64,000 bases of DNA, from NCBI GenBank assembly GCA_027923505.1, contig BROI01000023.1, forward strand, positions 248,001 through 312,000. Direction: 5' to 3'. Each line of letters opens with the position of its first letter. Within the stretch, counting starts at the first letter, position 1. A program made the position numbers and the translations under genes. Source of the stretch: Mayamaea pseudoterrestris. Taxonomy: Eukaryota > Bacillariophyta > Bacillariophyceae > Sellaphorales > Sellaphoraceae. This document shows positions 22,031 to 32,869 of this stretch, piece by piece. The notes under the pieces were generated by a model, which was given only the letters and a program-made list of their open reading frames with translations, did no database searches and was not told where the DNA came from.

Positions 22031-22599
22031 ACGCTTGACGTCACCATTTTGGTCGCACCTCTGCGGGATCCAGAGCCAACTGATCGATTCAGTCATTGGA
22101 TTACATCTTCCGAGCCTCTTTCACTATATAATAACATCCATGTGTAAGAACGTGCGCGGTCAAACTGCTGCGATCGCGATCCCATAGTGTTATCTTCGTG
22201 CTCGCGCGACGCCGCGAGTGTATATGTCGCAGTGGATCGTGGAGCGACACTAGGTGACGAGGTGACGACGCTCTGAGCGACAACTTTACAAACAAAGCTG
22301 CATTGCCATGACTAACTGTAACACTATAAAGCATGCTACGAACGGCTTGTTCTAATTTGTTCCCGTCAAAGGGATGATAACTCGAGGCTTCACTCGTCAC
22401 TCGGAGCGATCAATGACCAACTACCATAGCTTATTCCCTTTATTGCCGCTTGGGAGGCCCACCTCGTGTAACAGCCGCCACCTTGCTGGCCGCTGCAATC
22501 GGAGCATTTGCTCCAATCAAACACCCATTGCGTCTACCGTGCGCTTGCCACTTGATCCGTAGCAACGAAGTAAACTACGCACTTTCTACGCCGTATCAA
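22031..22599. other. Intergenic DNA, no gene seen
   Basis: Between the promoter of the 21876 gene and the stop of the next minus-strand gene. It has a TATATAA-like stretch near 22127 and GCGA-rich DNA near 22200, but no convincing coding frame. Confidence 0.45.
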
Positions 22600-23397
22600 C
22601 TACCGAAAGTCCTTGCCGTCGTCCTCGCCGTCTCTGCTTCCTTTCTTATTTTGATTATCAAAGAATTTGTAGTCCCAATCTTCTAATCCTTGTTTCTCCT
22701 CGCTCATGGATGACGTCGACGCTTGCAGGATTGACCAGAGCAGCAGCGCCCCGCCAACAATCGCAATCGAAGCTAGTCCTTCCATTGACGTGAGAGGGAC
22801 TGTCGAAAGTATGCTGTTTGAATCATTGGATGGCGAGGGAGTAAGAAGTATGCCAGTCAAAATGGCTGCGACAAGTGCGAAGAAGTCAACTTGAAAACGA
22901 GTAGTCTTGACGGAATCATAGTCGTCTTCATTTTCATCCTCCTCGTCGCTATCCAGTACCACGGTTCGCCCGAGTGAAGACAAACCAATGAAGATTGCTA
23001 TAATGAGTATTCCTTGAGCAAGTGGAGCAAAACCGAAAACCAAGAGCAAGACTATAGGAATGCCGACGGCCGCACCGCCGAAGGTTGGTCGCGAGAATAG
23101 TCGAAGCGTATCTTCCAAAAGGCTGACGACAGCATAACCAGCATCATTGTTATTCTCATCATCGTCAATATTGCGCTTGTTGCTTGCTTGGAGTGCAAAG
23201 GAAGTTGCAGCAAGGTGTGGTCGTCGCGGCTCTCTGCAAACCCCAGAGTCCCATTTCCGTTCGATTGGAGACTGTCTTGTCTGTAATACTTTAGCGGGAG
23301 CAATGACTCTTGTTTGTATCGTTAAAGCATCAATCTCATGGCAAGATTTCAGTATACGCGCAGCACCAAGCAACCATTTGCATCGAGGAATCTTCAT
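22600..23397 (-). CDS. Multi-span membrane protein, possibly organellar (unknown function)
   Basis: The 265-residue protein has an Arg/Lys-rich, acid-poor N-terminal 70 residues of transit-peptide character (ending HLAATSFALQAS), then an acidic Asn-rich stretch. Four hydrophobic segments follow (about 108-124, 126-144, 170-187, 207-226). An acidic loop (DSDEEDENEDDYD) separates the second from the third. The hydrophilic tail contains LEDWDYKFFDNQ, the sort of short aromatic/acidic motif often conserved in small thylakoid or envelope proteins of algae. No family is recognised. The start is the first ATG in the frame. It is divergently placed with respect to the gene at 23732, with a short minisatellite between them. 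Confidence 0.6.
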   Translation of the reverse strand: MKIPRCKWLLGAARILKSCHEIDALTIQTRVIAPAKVLQTRQSPIERKWDSGVCREPRRPHLAATSFALQASNKRNIDDDENNNDAGYAVVSLLEDTLRLFSRPTFGGAAVGIPIVLLLVFGFAPLAQGILIIAIFIGLSSLGRTVVLDSDEEDENEDDYDSVKTTRFQVDFFALVAAILTGILLTPSPSNDSNSILSTVPLTSMEGLASIAIVGGALLLWSILQASTSSMSEEKQGLEDWDYKFFDNQNKKGSRDGEDDGKDFR

Positions 23398-23460
23398 GGT
23401 GAGTTGATGGTCGTCGCGTCGCGTTGTTCCACTGAATGGAGCAGTGTACTTTTAGTTTCA

Positions 23461-23606
23461 CAGTCCGTGACGAGGCAATACTATGAAACGGGTGCCAGTG
23501 AAAACTCGTTGGTGAGGCAATATTACGAAACGGGTGCCAGTGAAAACTGGTCGACGAGGCAAGATTACGAAACGGGTGCCAATGATAACTCATCATTGAG
23601 GCAATA
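23461..23606 (-). repeat. 42-bp minisatellite, three units (minus orientation)
   Basis: Three units of about 42 bp with the core GAAACGGGTGCCAGTGA and GAGGCAATA. On the minus strand this reads TCACTGGCACCCGTTTC followed by TATTGCCTC, the same unit as at 38225-38635 and 57838-57990. It sits in the divergent space between two gene starts. Confidence 0.8.
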
Positions 23607-23731
23607 ATGAGACCCACTCTTGTACATAACCCTCATATCGGCTGGCGCGCATTCAGCGAAACGGTCGAGAGCGAACGACGATTGATAGTTCGACTCGTGT
23701 GCAGTGCACGACGCTGCTTATTGCGACAACC

Positions 23732-24517
23732 ATGGACTCGACGAGTGAGCATGAGATGGAAGAGCAGGACGGCAGTCATGAAGTGTGGCAAGCAATCAGT
23801 GGTAGTAGCAGTAGTCGCCTCGGCGAGCATTTCTTGAGAGAGAACGACAGTGCTGAACTGGCAGCAGCGGAGGCGGACGACTCGAGCCTTTTGGATTGCA
23901 ACGACGAACATCAAGACCAGCAGCGGGGAGGCAATAAGATGACGACTCCAATGAATGATGCTGACTATAACTTATTCGACAATCAAGAGCTTGAAGGAGA
24001 ATATATGGATGATTACCATGAGCCAGTACCTGCAGGAGGAGCAGCGTCCGCCAATCATCAAAACGACAAGGACGAACCAGAGGATGAATTGGAAGGCTTC
24101 ATTCGACGCGTCTTTGACACGACGGTGGATGGACCATGTCGAGGTGTCACGTATAGAATGCCAGAATCATTTTGTGCGACGATGAACTTGGAGGATCAGC
24201 TTGATTTGCTTGGCCATTGTCGACGTCCATTGGAATTCCTGTCACTTTTCTCCAGGGACGAATCATCGTCCGAGCAACGAGTCGAAGTATTGCCAGTCGC
24301 TGCTGGCATGTACGTTGTTCCGACCTTTTGCGAGTATTGCGGCGCGGCGCAAACCAGTCTTTGCGATTCCAAGCAATGTCAGCGACCGCGATTGTATTTT
24401 CAAAAGAAACGACCGCCCTTTGCCAAGCGCGACGACAAGAAGTGGGATGCAGCGACGGATTTTGCTCTTCCAACTGCTTCAAATGCGGCTGCAGCAAGCG
24501 TCAAGGCTTTTCGGTAG
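23732..24517 (+). CDS. Acidic protein with a C-terminal zinc-ribbon-like cluster (unknown function)
   Basis: The 261-residue protein is acidic and low-complexity over its first 110 residues. A better-folded part begins at about 125 (EGFIRRVFDTTVDGP, then NLEDQLDLLGHCRRPLEFL). Near residue 205 there is a Cys cluster CEYCGAAQTSLCDSKQC, with Cys spacing 2-6-4, which could bind zinc. The tail is basic and then Ala-rich. The ATG at 23732 is preferred over an in-frame GTG further upstream, since GTG starts are not expected in a nuclear gene. No family is recognised; the cluster suggests a nucleic-acid or protein-binding role, which is only inference. Confidence 0.6.
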   Translation: MDSTSEHEMEEQDGSHEVWQAISGSSSSRLGEHFLRENDSAELAAAEADDSSLLDCNDEHQDQQRGGNKMTTPMNDADYNLFDNQELEGEYMDDYHEPVPAGGAASANHQNDKDEPEDELEGFIRRVFDTTVDGPCRGVTYRMPESFCATMNLEDQLDLLGHCRRPLEFLSLFSRDESSSEQRVEVLPVAAGMYVVPTFCEYCGAAQTSLCDSKQCQRPRLYFQKKRPPFAKRDDKKWDAATDFALPTASNAAAASVKAFR

Positions 24518-24765
24518 CGAAGAGAATATATACGAAATGCACTTGATTGCTTTGAACAGGGTAAGCTAGCGTTTATGCAAGTGCTTTGGCGCCCGGTGGT
24601 GCAAAAGGCTTTCTCCTTTAGAATATTAAACTAGTCGTCTATACATAGTTTTGTTACTCATCAGTGCGTTATATGTCTTTATGACTGAAATGAGTAGTTC
24701 TTTGATGTCGTGCCTCGTCTGAGGCAACGTCAAACAGTGCATGATAGGATGGTGTACCGGCACCT

Positions 24766-25865
24766 TCAAGGCTCCAAGTCCACCGCGGAAAAGCGGCAGC
24801 TGCCTTCAAAAACAAAAACATGCGGGATCATCTCCGATTCACCACACGACCATCCCAAAAAACATGAAATATCAGTGTTATCATGCGCCCGCCCGTGGTT
24901 TAATTCATTGATCGCTAATGCTTGCGTCGTAGAGGCCACGCGGATGCCATCGAAATAAAAATGGAAGTCGCCTGTCGGAATATCCTTGATGCAGCGCACG
25001 ATAGTACCGTCTCTCCATGACAAACGCTGAAGTTTAACAATTTCGGTGCGACTATTCCGCTGGTTTGTAAAACTAACGGTGCCAATCGTGTACAAAAGAA
25101 GCCGGTTTGTTTGCTCCTCCCAAGCTTTTACTGTATCGGCAGTGATGGGGGCATTGCGAATCCAGCCAATCTCTCCAACAAACCCTTGACCAGCAGTAAC
25201 TTGAAACGATTGGATCTTTCGACCATGGAAGGTCCAAATGGGTACGCAGGTCGATCCAACGTAAAAAATCGCACTGCTTCCTCCGCCGTGGCCGTCATCT
25301 CATAATCCAAAATGGAACAGTCCATGGACGCATGGATCATATCGTTCCAAGTACCATGGTCGGTTCCCATGATATAAATTTCGTAGTTGAAGAGAACATT
25401 GGTGAGACCAAATTTGTCTACCATGCGGCGAAATGAAGCCTCCTCCGCTGGATTTGTAAAGGACGGCGTCACAGGCGGCAATCTGTTGTCATTCATGCCC
25501 GTCATTGAGTCCAAGTCGCGAAGAAATTTGAGCAACGGCATGAACAATTCAGGCTCGTAGTCAATGAGGAAATGACCCTGCTCGTTTCGAGGCAACGAGT
25601 CGTCCCAGCGTCCGCTGAACATTTCCGCTAGCTTGGATCCTTCTGTGTACGTGAGGGTGCTACGGAGAGTATCGATCGTTTTCTCGCCGCCAACATTAAG
25701 CGTCAAGATATCGGATCCTGACAAGCCTTGCCCTCCGACATTCTCAGTGTTGAAGCAACCAGTTGCTTCCCCTACATGGGAGGAAATAATAAATTGTTCG
25801 TTCGGATAAGGACCGATGTCGGCTCCGTCCACGCCACCGCCGCTGCTGCTGCTACTGGTCTTCAT
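24766..25865 (-). CDS. BTB/T1-domain protein with concanavalin-like C-terminus; frame break
   Basis: The N-terminal half has a BTB domain of the potassium-channel-tetramerisation (T1/KCTD) type: ILTLNVGGEKTIDTLRSTL, then GRWDDSLPRNEQGHFLIDYEP and LLKFLRDLD. Such domains assemble oligomers and often serve as cullin-3 adaptors. The C-terminal half (IWTFHGRKIQSFQV, FVGEIGWIRNAPI, FYFDGIRVAS) resembles a LamG/concanavalin-like beta sandwich. The halves lie in different frames that overlap between about 25300 and 25128, and no GT-AG intron would join them. The switch most simply falls near 25280, in an AG-rich run. This is either a one-base sequence error, a young pseudogene or a frameshifted site. 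The ATG at 25865 is chosen over an upstream GTG. Confidence 0.65.
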
Positions 25866-26376
25866 TCTATCAATCCTTTGAATCGCCACTCTTCTTCCCG
25901 ACTTGTTAATCCTCGTAATGATCGCTTGCTGCTAGTACGCTCGTATCTGCGAATGGATACAAATGTGTGGAGCCAAAGGCGGGCGACGAGCGAAATGAAA
26001 ATGGATCTCGCAACGCGAAAGGCACATTCGTGTCGTGACGTGTCGTATCGGGACAGGCGTTCCGATGCTACCAATGCTAATAAGGGATGATTGGACGATT
26101 TGAAAATTAGGTGCTACGTATGTATCATACTTGAGGTATGATACATACAACGCCTACCGGTGGGATAAAGCTTATCCGCAGCTAGGCTAATCTACAGCCA
26201 GATGTCGTGAGGAAAGGTAATGGCATTTGGTTTACTGTACCTTGACACTCGGTGCACCTTGCCAGTTCTTGACGGAGGCTTCCCGCAATGGTAGCGGGTT
26301 ACGGGCCAGATGAATATTGCTGCTGACCTGAAAAGGTCTACCGGCACGAGCACAATAAAACGGGTTATAATCTTTG
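25866..26376. other. Intergenic DNA containing a perfect hairpin
   Basis: Holds the 5' side of the BTB gene and the 3' side of the oxygenase gene. Apart from the hairpin at 26118-26148, nothing coding is convincing. Confidence 0.5.
26118..26148. repeat. Perfect 13-bp inverted repeat (hairpin)
   Basis: GTATGTATCATAC and GTATGATACATAC are exact reverse complements around a 5-base loop (TTGAG). It lies between a gene start and a gene end on the minus strand. It could be an RNA hairpin or the relic of a small inverted-repeat element. Confidence 0.85.
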
Positions 26377-27855
26377 TTATTCTACAAGCTCCACTTGACT
26401 CGAGGAGTCCATTCTCGCCAATGCAACATTTTCGTTCCATCCATTCTCCAGCGCACCAGACGCTGCAACAAGTCGCCAGTACTTTCCTTCCTTCCATTGC
26501 CTATACACGTGTGCGTGAACATCATTTGTATTTGGCCAAGAACCGTCCTTTCTTCCAAAAGCCGCCGCCAAGTCAGCAATGGTCACCATTGCCTTGACAT
26601 TCTCTTTAGAACCGTGCACCTGCAAGTACGTTGTAATCTGATTATCCAAAAATTGCTGCGACTCAAGCAAGTCGGCTCGCACCTTGTTGCGCTTGGCTTG
26701 AATCAGTCGTTGCTTCAACGTCGGATTGCCCTTCACCATGTCTACCGTCAGTCGACACTGCGATTGCTGGGTCCTGGCTTGTCGTTGTCGACAATGATGG
26801 ACCCAAGCTCGAAACATATCCGAGTGCTCTGGAGCTTGCTGCACAAGTGGGCCAGCGTCGTGACCAAAAACGTTGAACCCGATGATCACACGGCGCTGCC
26901 GAGCTTCCTCGGCCTCGTTGCCTTGCGTGCCATCATAATTCGTGGGCGCTGTTGGTTCAATTAATTCAATTCGTGTACTCATATGCGGCATGTGTCCAGA
27001 CGCCATGATCAAGCGATTATACTGGTACGAAATGCGCACCATGTCATTTGCCTCAACGGGTCGCAGCGCTCCCTTGTAGCCATGTTTTTGGTAGTGCTCC
27101 AGTCCGTCTAGACTCATACACAAATCTCCACCAGTCACTTGCAGACAAGGCGGCATGCAGTGCAAGGTACCAGCCAATAGCGGCGGAACAATCACGTTGG
27201 AAGCGTATCGAACTTGCTCGGCGTAGTCCAAGTGGTATGGGACGCTGGATCCAACTTTGGCTGATAGCGCCCAAAGGGCAATGCCATGAACCGATGAATG
27301 AAATTGTTCGTGCGACAGCATTGCAGTTGTATATTGCTTGTCTTGATTGCGTGTTGCTGTATCAGACGAGTGTATAGCGAACGACGTTTCCTTGGTGGTC
27401 GCTGAATTACGAGTAGACATGGCCCTGTCGAAAAAGGCTGCTGCAACGCGACGAGCAAGAAAATTCTTGTCGTCGTTACAGCTGCAAGTACATTCTCGTC
27501 GTTTCGAATCGTCGTCATTCTCCTTCTTGCTGTCATTGCTTTCGTCATTCCAGTGGTGCTGGAGTTGCTCCTTCGTGACATAGGTTCCCCATGGCTGTCC
27601 TTCTCGTATGGTAACCTCAAACAAGGAATCCACGAGGCATTCGTCGACAGCATTGTCGTACACTCGAATAATTGGTTTTTCATGAAATTCTGAATAGTGG
27701 ACGAGTCGCGTCGGATGCGTGGCTGCATCAAGACTCTCGGGAACGTGGCCGTCGTCAAAGTCAATCAGTGTTCCACCGTGTATTGTAAAGTCTACAGAAG
27801 ATGCGGAGGATAGAATTTCGTCAATTTTATTCACTTCCGACGACAAGCTGCTCAT
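26377..27855 (-). CDS. 2-oxoglutarate/Fe(II) dioxygenase-like protein
   Basis: The 492-residue protein has a jelly-roll dioxygenase centre. YHLDY gives the HxD metal pair (His208, Asp210). The NRLIMASGHMPHMSTRI stretch gives the distal His (291) and the Arg (295) that would bind 2-oxoglutarate. Spacing of about 80 residues between them and the flanking TGGDLC and VRISYQYNR segments fit the prolyl-4-hydroxylase-like superfamily. An acidic, Ser-rich insert with CTCSC lies at about 105-130. A helical C-terminal part (residues 340-492, Gln/Arg-rich) is not recognised. No signal peptide is seen, so the protein is probably cytosolic or nuclear. Substrate is unknown. It shares a divergent promoter with the next gene. 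Confidence 0.7.
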   Translation of the reverse strand: MSSLSSEVNKIDEILSSASSVDFTIHGGTLIDFDDGHVPESLDAATHPTRLVHYSEFHEKPIIRVYDNAVDECLVDSLFEVTIREGQPWGTYVTKEQLQHHWNDESNDSKKENDDDSKRRECTCSCNDDKNFLARRVAAAFFDRAMSTRNSATTKETSFAIHSSDTATRNQDKQYTTAMLSHEQFHSSVHGIALWALSAKVGSSVPYHLDYAEQVRYASNVIVPPLLAGTLHCMPPCLQVTGGDLCMSLDGLEHYQKHGYKGALRPVEANDMVRISYQYNRLIMASGHMPHMSTRIELIEPTAPTNYDGTQGNEAEEARQRRVIIGFNVFGHDAGPLVQQAPEHSDMFRAWVHHCRQRQARTQQSQCRLTVDMVKGNPTLKQRLIQAKRNKVRADLLESQQFLDNQITTYLQVHGSKENVKAMVTIADLAAAFGRKDGSWPNTNDVHAHVYRQWKEGKYWRLVAASGALENGWNENVALARMDSSSQVELVE

Positions 27856-28191
27856 TAGGTAATTTTGTTTGATTGGTGATATAGACTTTACAAGGATTGA
27901 TAAGCAAGTACAATACAGCGTTCAGCAAGCAATGGAGGCATGACATGGAAGGACGAAAAACTATCATGCGTCGTAGCGGTTATCAAAGATGTCGCACTGG
28001 CGATCGTGCGGCGAGAACGACAAAGATCTTTCGCCGTGCATTCGACGACTGACATGTGGGATCAACGCCCTCCATCCATAGCGTAGACAATGCATCAAGT
28101 AGCTCTTTACTACTGAAGATTCTTTACATTTGAGTGAAAAGATAACGACTTGATCTAGTTTAACATTGCGCGACAGACCAGCAACGTGAAC
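27856..28191. promoter_or_regulatory. Divergent promoter between oxygenase-like and EDR2_C genes
   Basis: 336 bases separate two start codons that face away from each other. No clear TATA box or repeated operator is visible; the function is inferred from position. Confidence 0.4.
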
Positions 28192-30923
28192 ATGGTGGCG
28201 GAGGAAGATTCCTCGTCGACCATGTCCGAACAAGGCGCCATTGCAGCTGCTGCTTCAGATATTTTGAATGACCTGCAATCTTTGGTGGACCCTCTTGACG
28301 AGGATGATTCCGATTGGAGTGACTCGCAAGTCCTAAATGCGAGTACAAGTAAGCGTCGCACACGTTTCCCAGTGACGACCTTTGTACGCAACAAAACCTC
28401 CAAGAACTATGCAAAGTCTGGATCGAAAAGTACACTTCGACAAGCCTGGAATCATGTCAAAAACAAGACAGTAAACATTCCGTCCTTTTTGAACGGAAAA
28501 GACGGCGGCGATGAAGGAACTACTACAAGTCTCTTTGATGATCCACACCAGGTTGCAAAAGTGAAGAGGCTTGTCAATTTTGTTTACGGAAAGACGTCGG
28601 TTCAAGAGGAGGAGGATCGAGTTTCAAAACTTTTCAAAGCGTACGAACACAAGGAGGCTTTGTTAATTAAAGTGCTTGAAACAAAGGTGTTACTAAAAGT
28701 ATGGGACGAGGATGGCACTACGTCCGGTAGTCACATTGTTCCGGTCGTCGAGGAAGCAGGAGCGCAGGCAGATCGGACCGTAATACTGTGCGCCCGCAAA
28801 GACAGATTTGAGGACATGTTTGATATTAAATCCAAGGCAGCGATGCACCAGGAGATTAATTGGGAGGTAGATGACGACGACATCGATTGTGTCAATCAAG
28901 TTGACCCCGGCTTGGTTGCTCGATTAAATGAGCTTTTGAAGAACGTTTACGAAACGAAATCTGCAGCTGCGCAGGTCGATCTGGCCTCGGCAATATTGTG
29001 TGCCTGTGGACGCAGAAAGGAAAAGTTGCTAGAGGTTCTTAGATCCAAAGCAACGTTGCTCATGGCAATGCAAGAATGTGACTCGAAGGCGGAACAAGAT
29101 GGCATTGGCGGTACTTCAACGCATCTTGGTCGTTTGTCCCAAGAAGGAAGTGCAAACGGACCGATCCTTCTATCAGGACCCAAGCGCAAGAAGAAAAAGC
29201 ACGCCTTGAAGAAAACGTTTCCGACTTCTACTATCCGCGTTGATGAGAAAGAACGTCATCGAAAACCTAAAGAATTCGGCAATGTGGACGCTTCCCACTA
29301 TGCATGTAGACACGGATTGAAACATTATGATGCATTGGATTTGTTTGGAACCATTCTTTCGTGGGTCTGCTTGGCGCTGTGTATGCCGCCTATGTTTGCC
29401 TCGTGTGACTGGCTTCGACAATTGCCGAAAGAATTACTTTTTTCGTGCAGCTTGCTAATGGTCTTGACGTTTACGCGGACATCGATAGGGAAACTACGTT
29501 CAGCGCTACGTGGCTTGGAGGAGAGGGAGCGGGACACTGTGTTTCCCAGTGGGGATGAAATGATGAGTCTGCCGCTTGGTTTAAACCCTTTGGATAGAGT
29601 TTCGCAGGAGACGGAAGGTCTGCACCAAGCATCGAAAAAGAAGAAAATGCGATTTGTTGACCGCTTCATCCCTAATCTTCCTCGTGTTAAAGCAGCGATG
29701 GGCAGGGACGGTCGAAGGCTGTCGATCACGGCTTTGGATCAATCCACTTCCGGTCGGAAGCAACTTCCATTTCAACTTTATCTGGATATTTGCTCAAATT
29801 TCAGTGGCGACAATAATTTGCTGATACGCCGTCTGCTGCGAAATGTGCGCAACGGTCGGTTCGCAACAAGTAATGATGTATCCGCTGAGTCCCAACTGGA
29901 AGGAATCAAGAGCACAAACAAGCAGGATGACCATACTCCATCAACAAGCCAACATTTCTTGGGGAAGATCAAATGTTCATCAGAAGCACTCGGGTTGTTT
30001 GATGACGATAAGCTGGTTCCACTCTTTAGTTTGCGAGGCATGGACATCATGTTAACTGATGGCGATCCTGAGAATGCATTGTCGACGCATCCATTCTTGA
30101 TTGAACATGGACTACGCAAGGTGCCTGGCTTTAACATTAACATTATGACGCCGTGGGCCAACATTGCACTATATTTTGAAATGCCGGAGTGGATGAGGTC
30201 TGGTTGGGACGGCATTTCGGAAAGCGAGAGCGATTCGTTTGAAACGAGAGCGCTTAAGGTATGCATAAAGTCAGTCAAAGCAACGCTCACAGAATCAAAT
30301 GTGGTGTAATGCTCACGCTAACACGCTTATATCTTCCTACCACTACGCAGCGATTCTTGAATGGAACGGACGAATACCGAAACAATCGGCTGAAGATCAT
30401 ACCCGTCTTGATTGATGGCCCTTACGTAATCAGGTGCATGGCTCCACCGACTCAAGAGATCGTCTGCGGGTGCGAGAAACTCCCTTTGAAGTGGATTAGA
30501 TACGATGCCGTTCCCGATCAGGGGCACTGTCCCGCTTTGGAACTTGTCTTGGACTGTGTGACTGCTCGTTCTATTCGTACTGTGACAAGCTTGTTAAAGC
30601 GAAATTTCAAAGCTATGTGCATGGACATTGGATTGGTAATTGCGTCGCCGGATGCCAAAGGTGAAGAAGAACAACAAGCGTGCCTTGGAATGTGGCGCTT
30701 TGATCGTATTGGTACGTAACTGCGAAAACTCGGAATAGTCTTCAATGTGAGCTCACACCTTTTCATTCTGGCGTCAGACCTGTCGCAATGCTCGAGCTTT
30801 CCCGACCGAGTTGATTTTGAAGCAGCCAAACTTGGCCAGAATGTTGATATGTTGCGCGCTAGCCAAATTCTGGGTATCGGCGTTGCAGAGCTGCAAGCTC
30901 TTGCCGCTGCTGCAGCCGAATAG
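28192..30923 (+). CDS. EDR2_C (DUF1336) domain membrane protein, three exons
   Basis: The 857-residue protein is encoded by exons 28192-30258, 30351-30711 and 30778-30923. The introns of 92 and 66 bp have GTATGC...CGCAG and GTACGT...GTCAG borders, and the joined frame is continuous. The N-terminal 380 residues are charged and unrecognised. Two hydrophobic segments follow (about 390-435, LDLFGTILSWVCLALCMPP and LLFSCSLLMVLTF). The C-terminus has the EDR2_C hallmarks: LVPLFSLRGMDIMLTDGD, then PWANIALYFEMPEW, NNRLKIIPVLIDGPYVIR and FKAMCMDIGLVI. In plants such domains occur in lipid-binding regulators such as EDR2, so a membrane-lipid role is plausible. ATG 28192 is preferred to an in-frame GTG six bases earlier. 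Confidence 0.85.
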
Positions 30924-31315
30924 ATTAGGCGAATTCAGGCTTGTTGGATACAGCAGACGTGGCCGTGTGCCTGCACGTGCTATTTAGTGATGTCAATACG
31001 TACTCCGTTTACTTCTATGATACTTATTGATCACATAAAACGGGAGCTTTATTGTAGCATGCCGCTTAGAGTTCAGGCGTGCAACACTTCGACGCCCATT
31101 GGGAGTATTTGGCCACAATGTTTTGCGACGATTTCAACTGACGCTTCAATGAATATCTGCGAGTAAGATTCTGGTGCTGCTCAACACTTATAACTTAGTG
31201 TCAGTCGTTATAAACGACTGCAGCTCCCAATCGCTCCTCTTCCTCGTCATTTCCCGAAAGCTCGTTCTCGCCCACCGCGAGTACTTCCCCCATGTGTAGA
31301 GGTTTTTCAAAGCAT
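30924..31315. other. Intergenic DNA, no gene seen
   Basis: The 3' region of the EDR2_C gene and the 3' end of a decayed minus-strand gene. No feature is supported. Confidence 0.5.
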
Positions 31316-32770
31316 CTATCGATCATCGCGATCCCTTTCCACGGCACAGTCGGACTCCTCTTTAATTTCGAATTCTGTCAGTTGTAGCACGTCTTCTAGG
31401 CGCAGTTCCTGTACCGGGTGTGGATAGTGCACACATCTTCCATAAGGTCAAGGTCAAGGTCTGCCAAAATTGCCGACAGGGAAAGCGACCGGGCGCGGCA
31501 ACAGAGGCATCGCAAGATTGGCCGCAGCCGATCGTTGATTGAGACGCTCTTCGTTCAGCCCCAACCGTTTCGTTTCCATCGCAGTTTGATACTGTAAATA
31601 ATCCGATGGCGATCCATGATTGCTTTGGTCGTAGCCGAGGCCCGACAGCTCTTGCGTTCAATTAATAGCTGTCGTTCATCCTGTGTCCGGGGGTTCGGCC
31701 CAGTATCGTCGCGAACAACGTCATCCAAGAACAATCCATGCTCAGTTCGAAACTCTCGCTCCACTTTTGACGCCGCCATTCGAGCGCCTCCTCGGATAAG
31801 TGAAGCATTGATGATTGCACGAGCGAGACGCTTTATATCATCATACGTGCTTTCATCTTGGTGCTTCCGTAATTCCTTATCAGCCAAAAAGCTTCGAATG
31901 TTAGCATCTCTAATCTGCTTGATTGATGCTCGTGTGACCATTGTTTTGTTTGACCATCGATGTCGGACGCTGTTACGTCTTCTTCAATGACTGTGGGCTG
32001 TCGATGACCCAAGGGATCATTCCCTTGGCGCAAGCCACGATTCGCCAGTCCTCTCATTTCCGTCTGCTTGTCATAAAAATTTTGCTCGCGCATCTCTTTC
32101 TCGAAACTCTCTTTAACTTGCGTAAAGATGCTCTGTTGATTGAGCCTGTGGGCAAGTTCTCTGTTGATTCGTCGCAGCAGGGAAGGATTCGAAGCATTGT
32201 CGTAGTAAAGCAGCAGTGGTGCTTGCAAGTTCGGGCATTTGGGCCGAAGTAACACGAGTAATTACCATCATTGAGCTGAAAGCTGAATCGCTCCTTGCCT
32301 GGTTCACTCGCCAGCGCTGCAAATGCAGCCTCGTAAATCCCCTCAAGCGCCACCATCTCTCTTTCGTTGGCTGTCAATTCCGCATCGTACTCAATATTGG
32401 ACAGTTTTGCTCTCTGCAGATATCGTTCGTTCTTCCAACTGAACCAGTAGCACGCGCTCGAAGCGTATCGCAATCTACTAACGCCTCCCTCTGTACAACC
32501 ACATGATCATTCAAACTCGCTGCCACTCTCAACACGTCATTTACATTCTCATATGCAAAGCCAAGCCGATTGAAACCAAGGGCTCATTCTCCAACAACTG
32601 CATTGACTGTAGGTACGCATTCATGATGTATGTAAGAGAGCTGATGGTGGCGCACACTCCCACGTCCGTCCGGCTCTGAGAACGAGTCAGACGAAGATGG
32701 TCGTGTTCTTCCTTCGTGTGGTTTGGCACGATTGCAATCGCCGATGACCGATGACCATAATATATTCGCT
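31316..32770 (-). pseudogene. Decayed or mis-read multi-exon gene with an RWD-like segment
   Basis: Protein-like segments follow one another on the minus strand but fall in different frames and lack a start codon. The best is ANEREMVALEGIYEAAFA, the helix that opens RWD domains, followed after a possible 44-bp GT-AG intron (32265-32222) by APLLLYYDN and LLRRINRELAHRLNQQ. Before it come helical pieces (YIMNAYLQSMQLLENE, NVNDVLRVAASLNDHV). After it come IRSFLADKELRKHQDES and VQELRLEDVLQLTEFEI. RWD domains mediate protein contacts in RING ligases, helicases and GCN2 regulators; none of those partners is visible. The switches of frame mostly lack splice sites, so decay is more likely than many introns. 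Confidence 0.4.
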
Positions 32771-32869
32771 TCTCCTTTCATTCATAGAAGCAAAGTCTCA
32801 AGACATTTAAACGTACCCAGTCGCAACTACAACTATACCGTTATTGATTAACCCAGCTGACACCCAACA

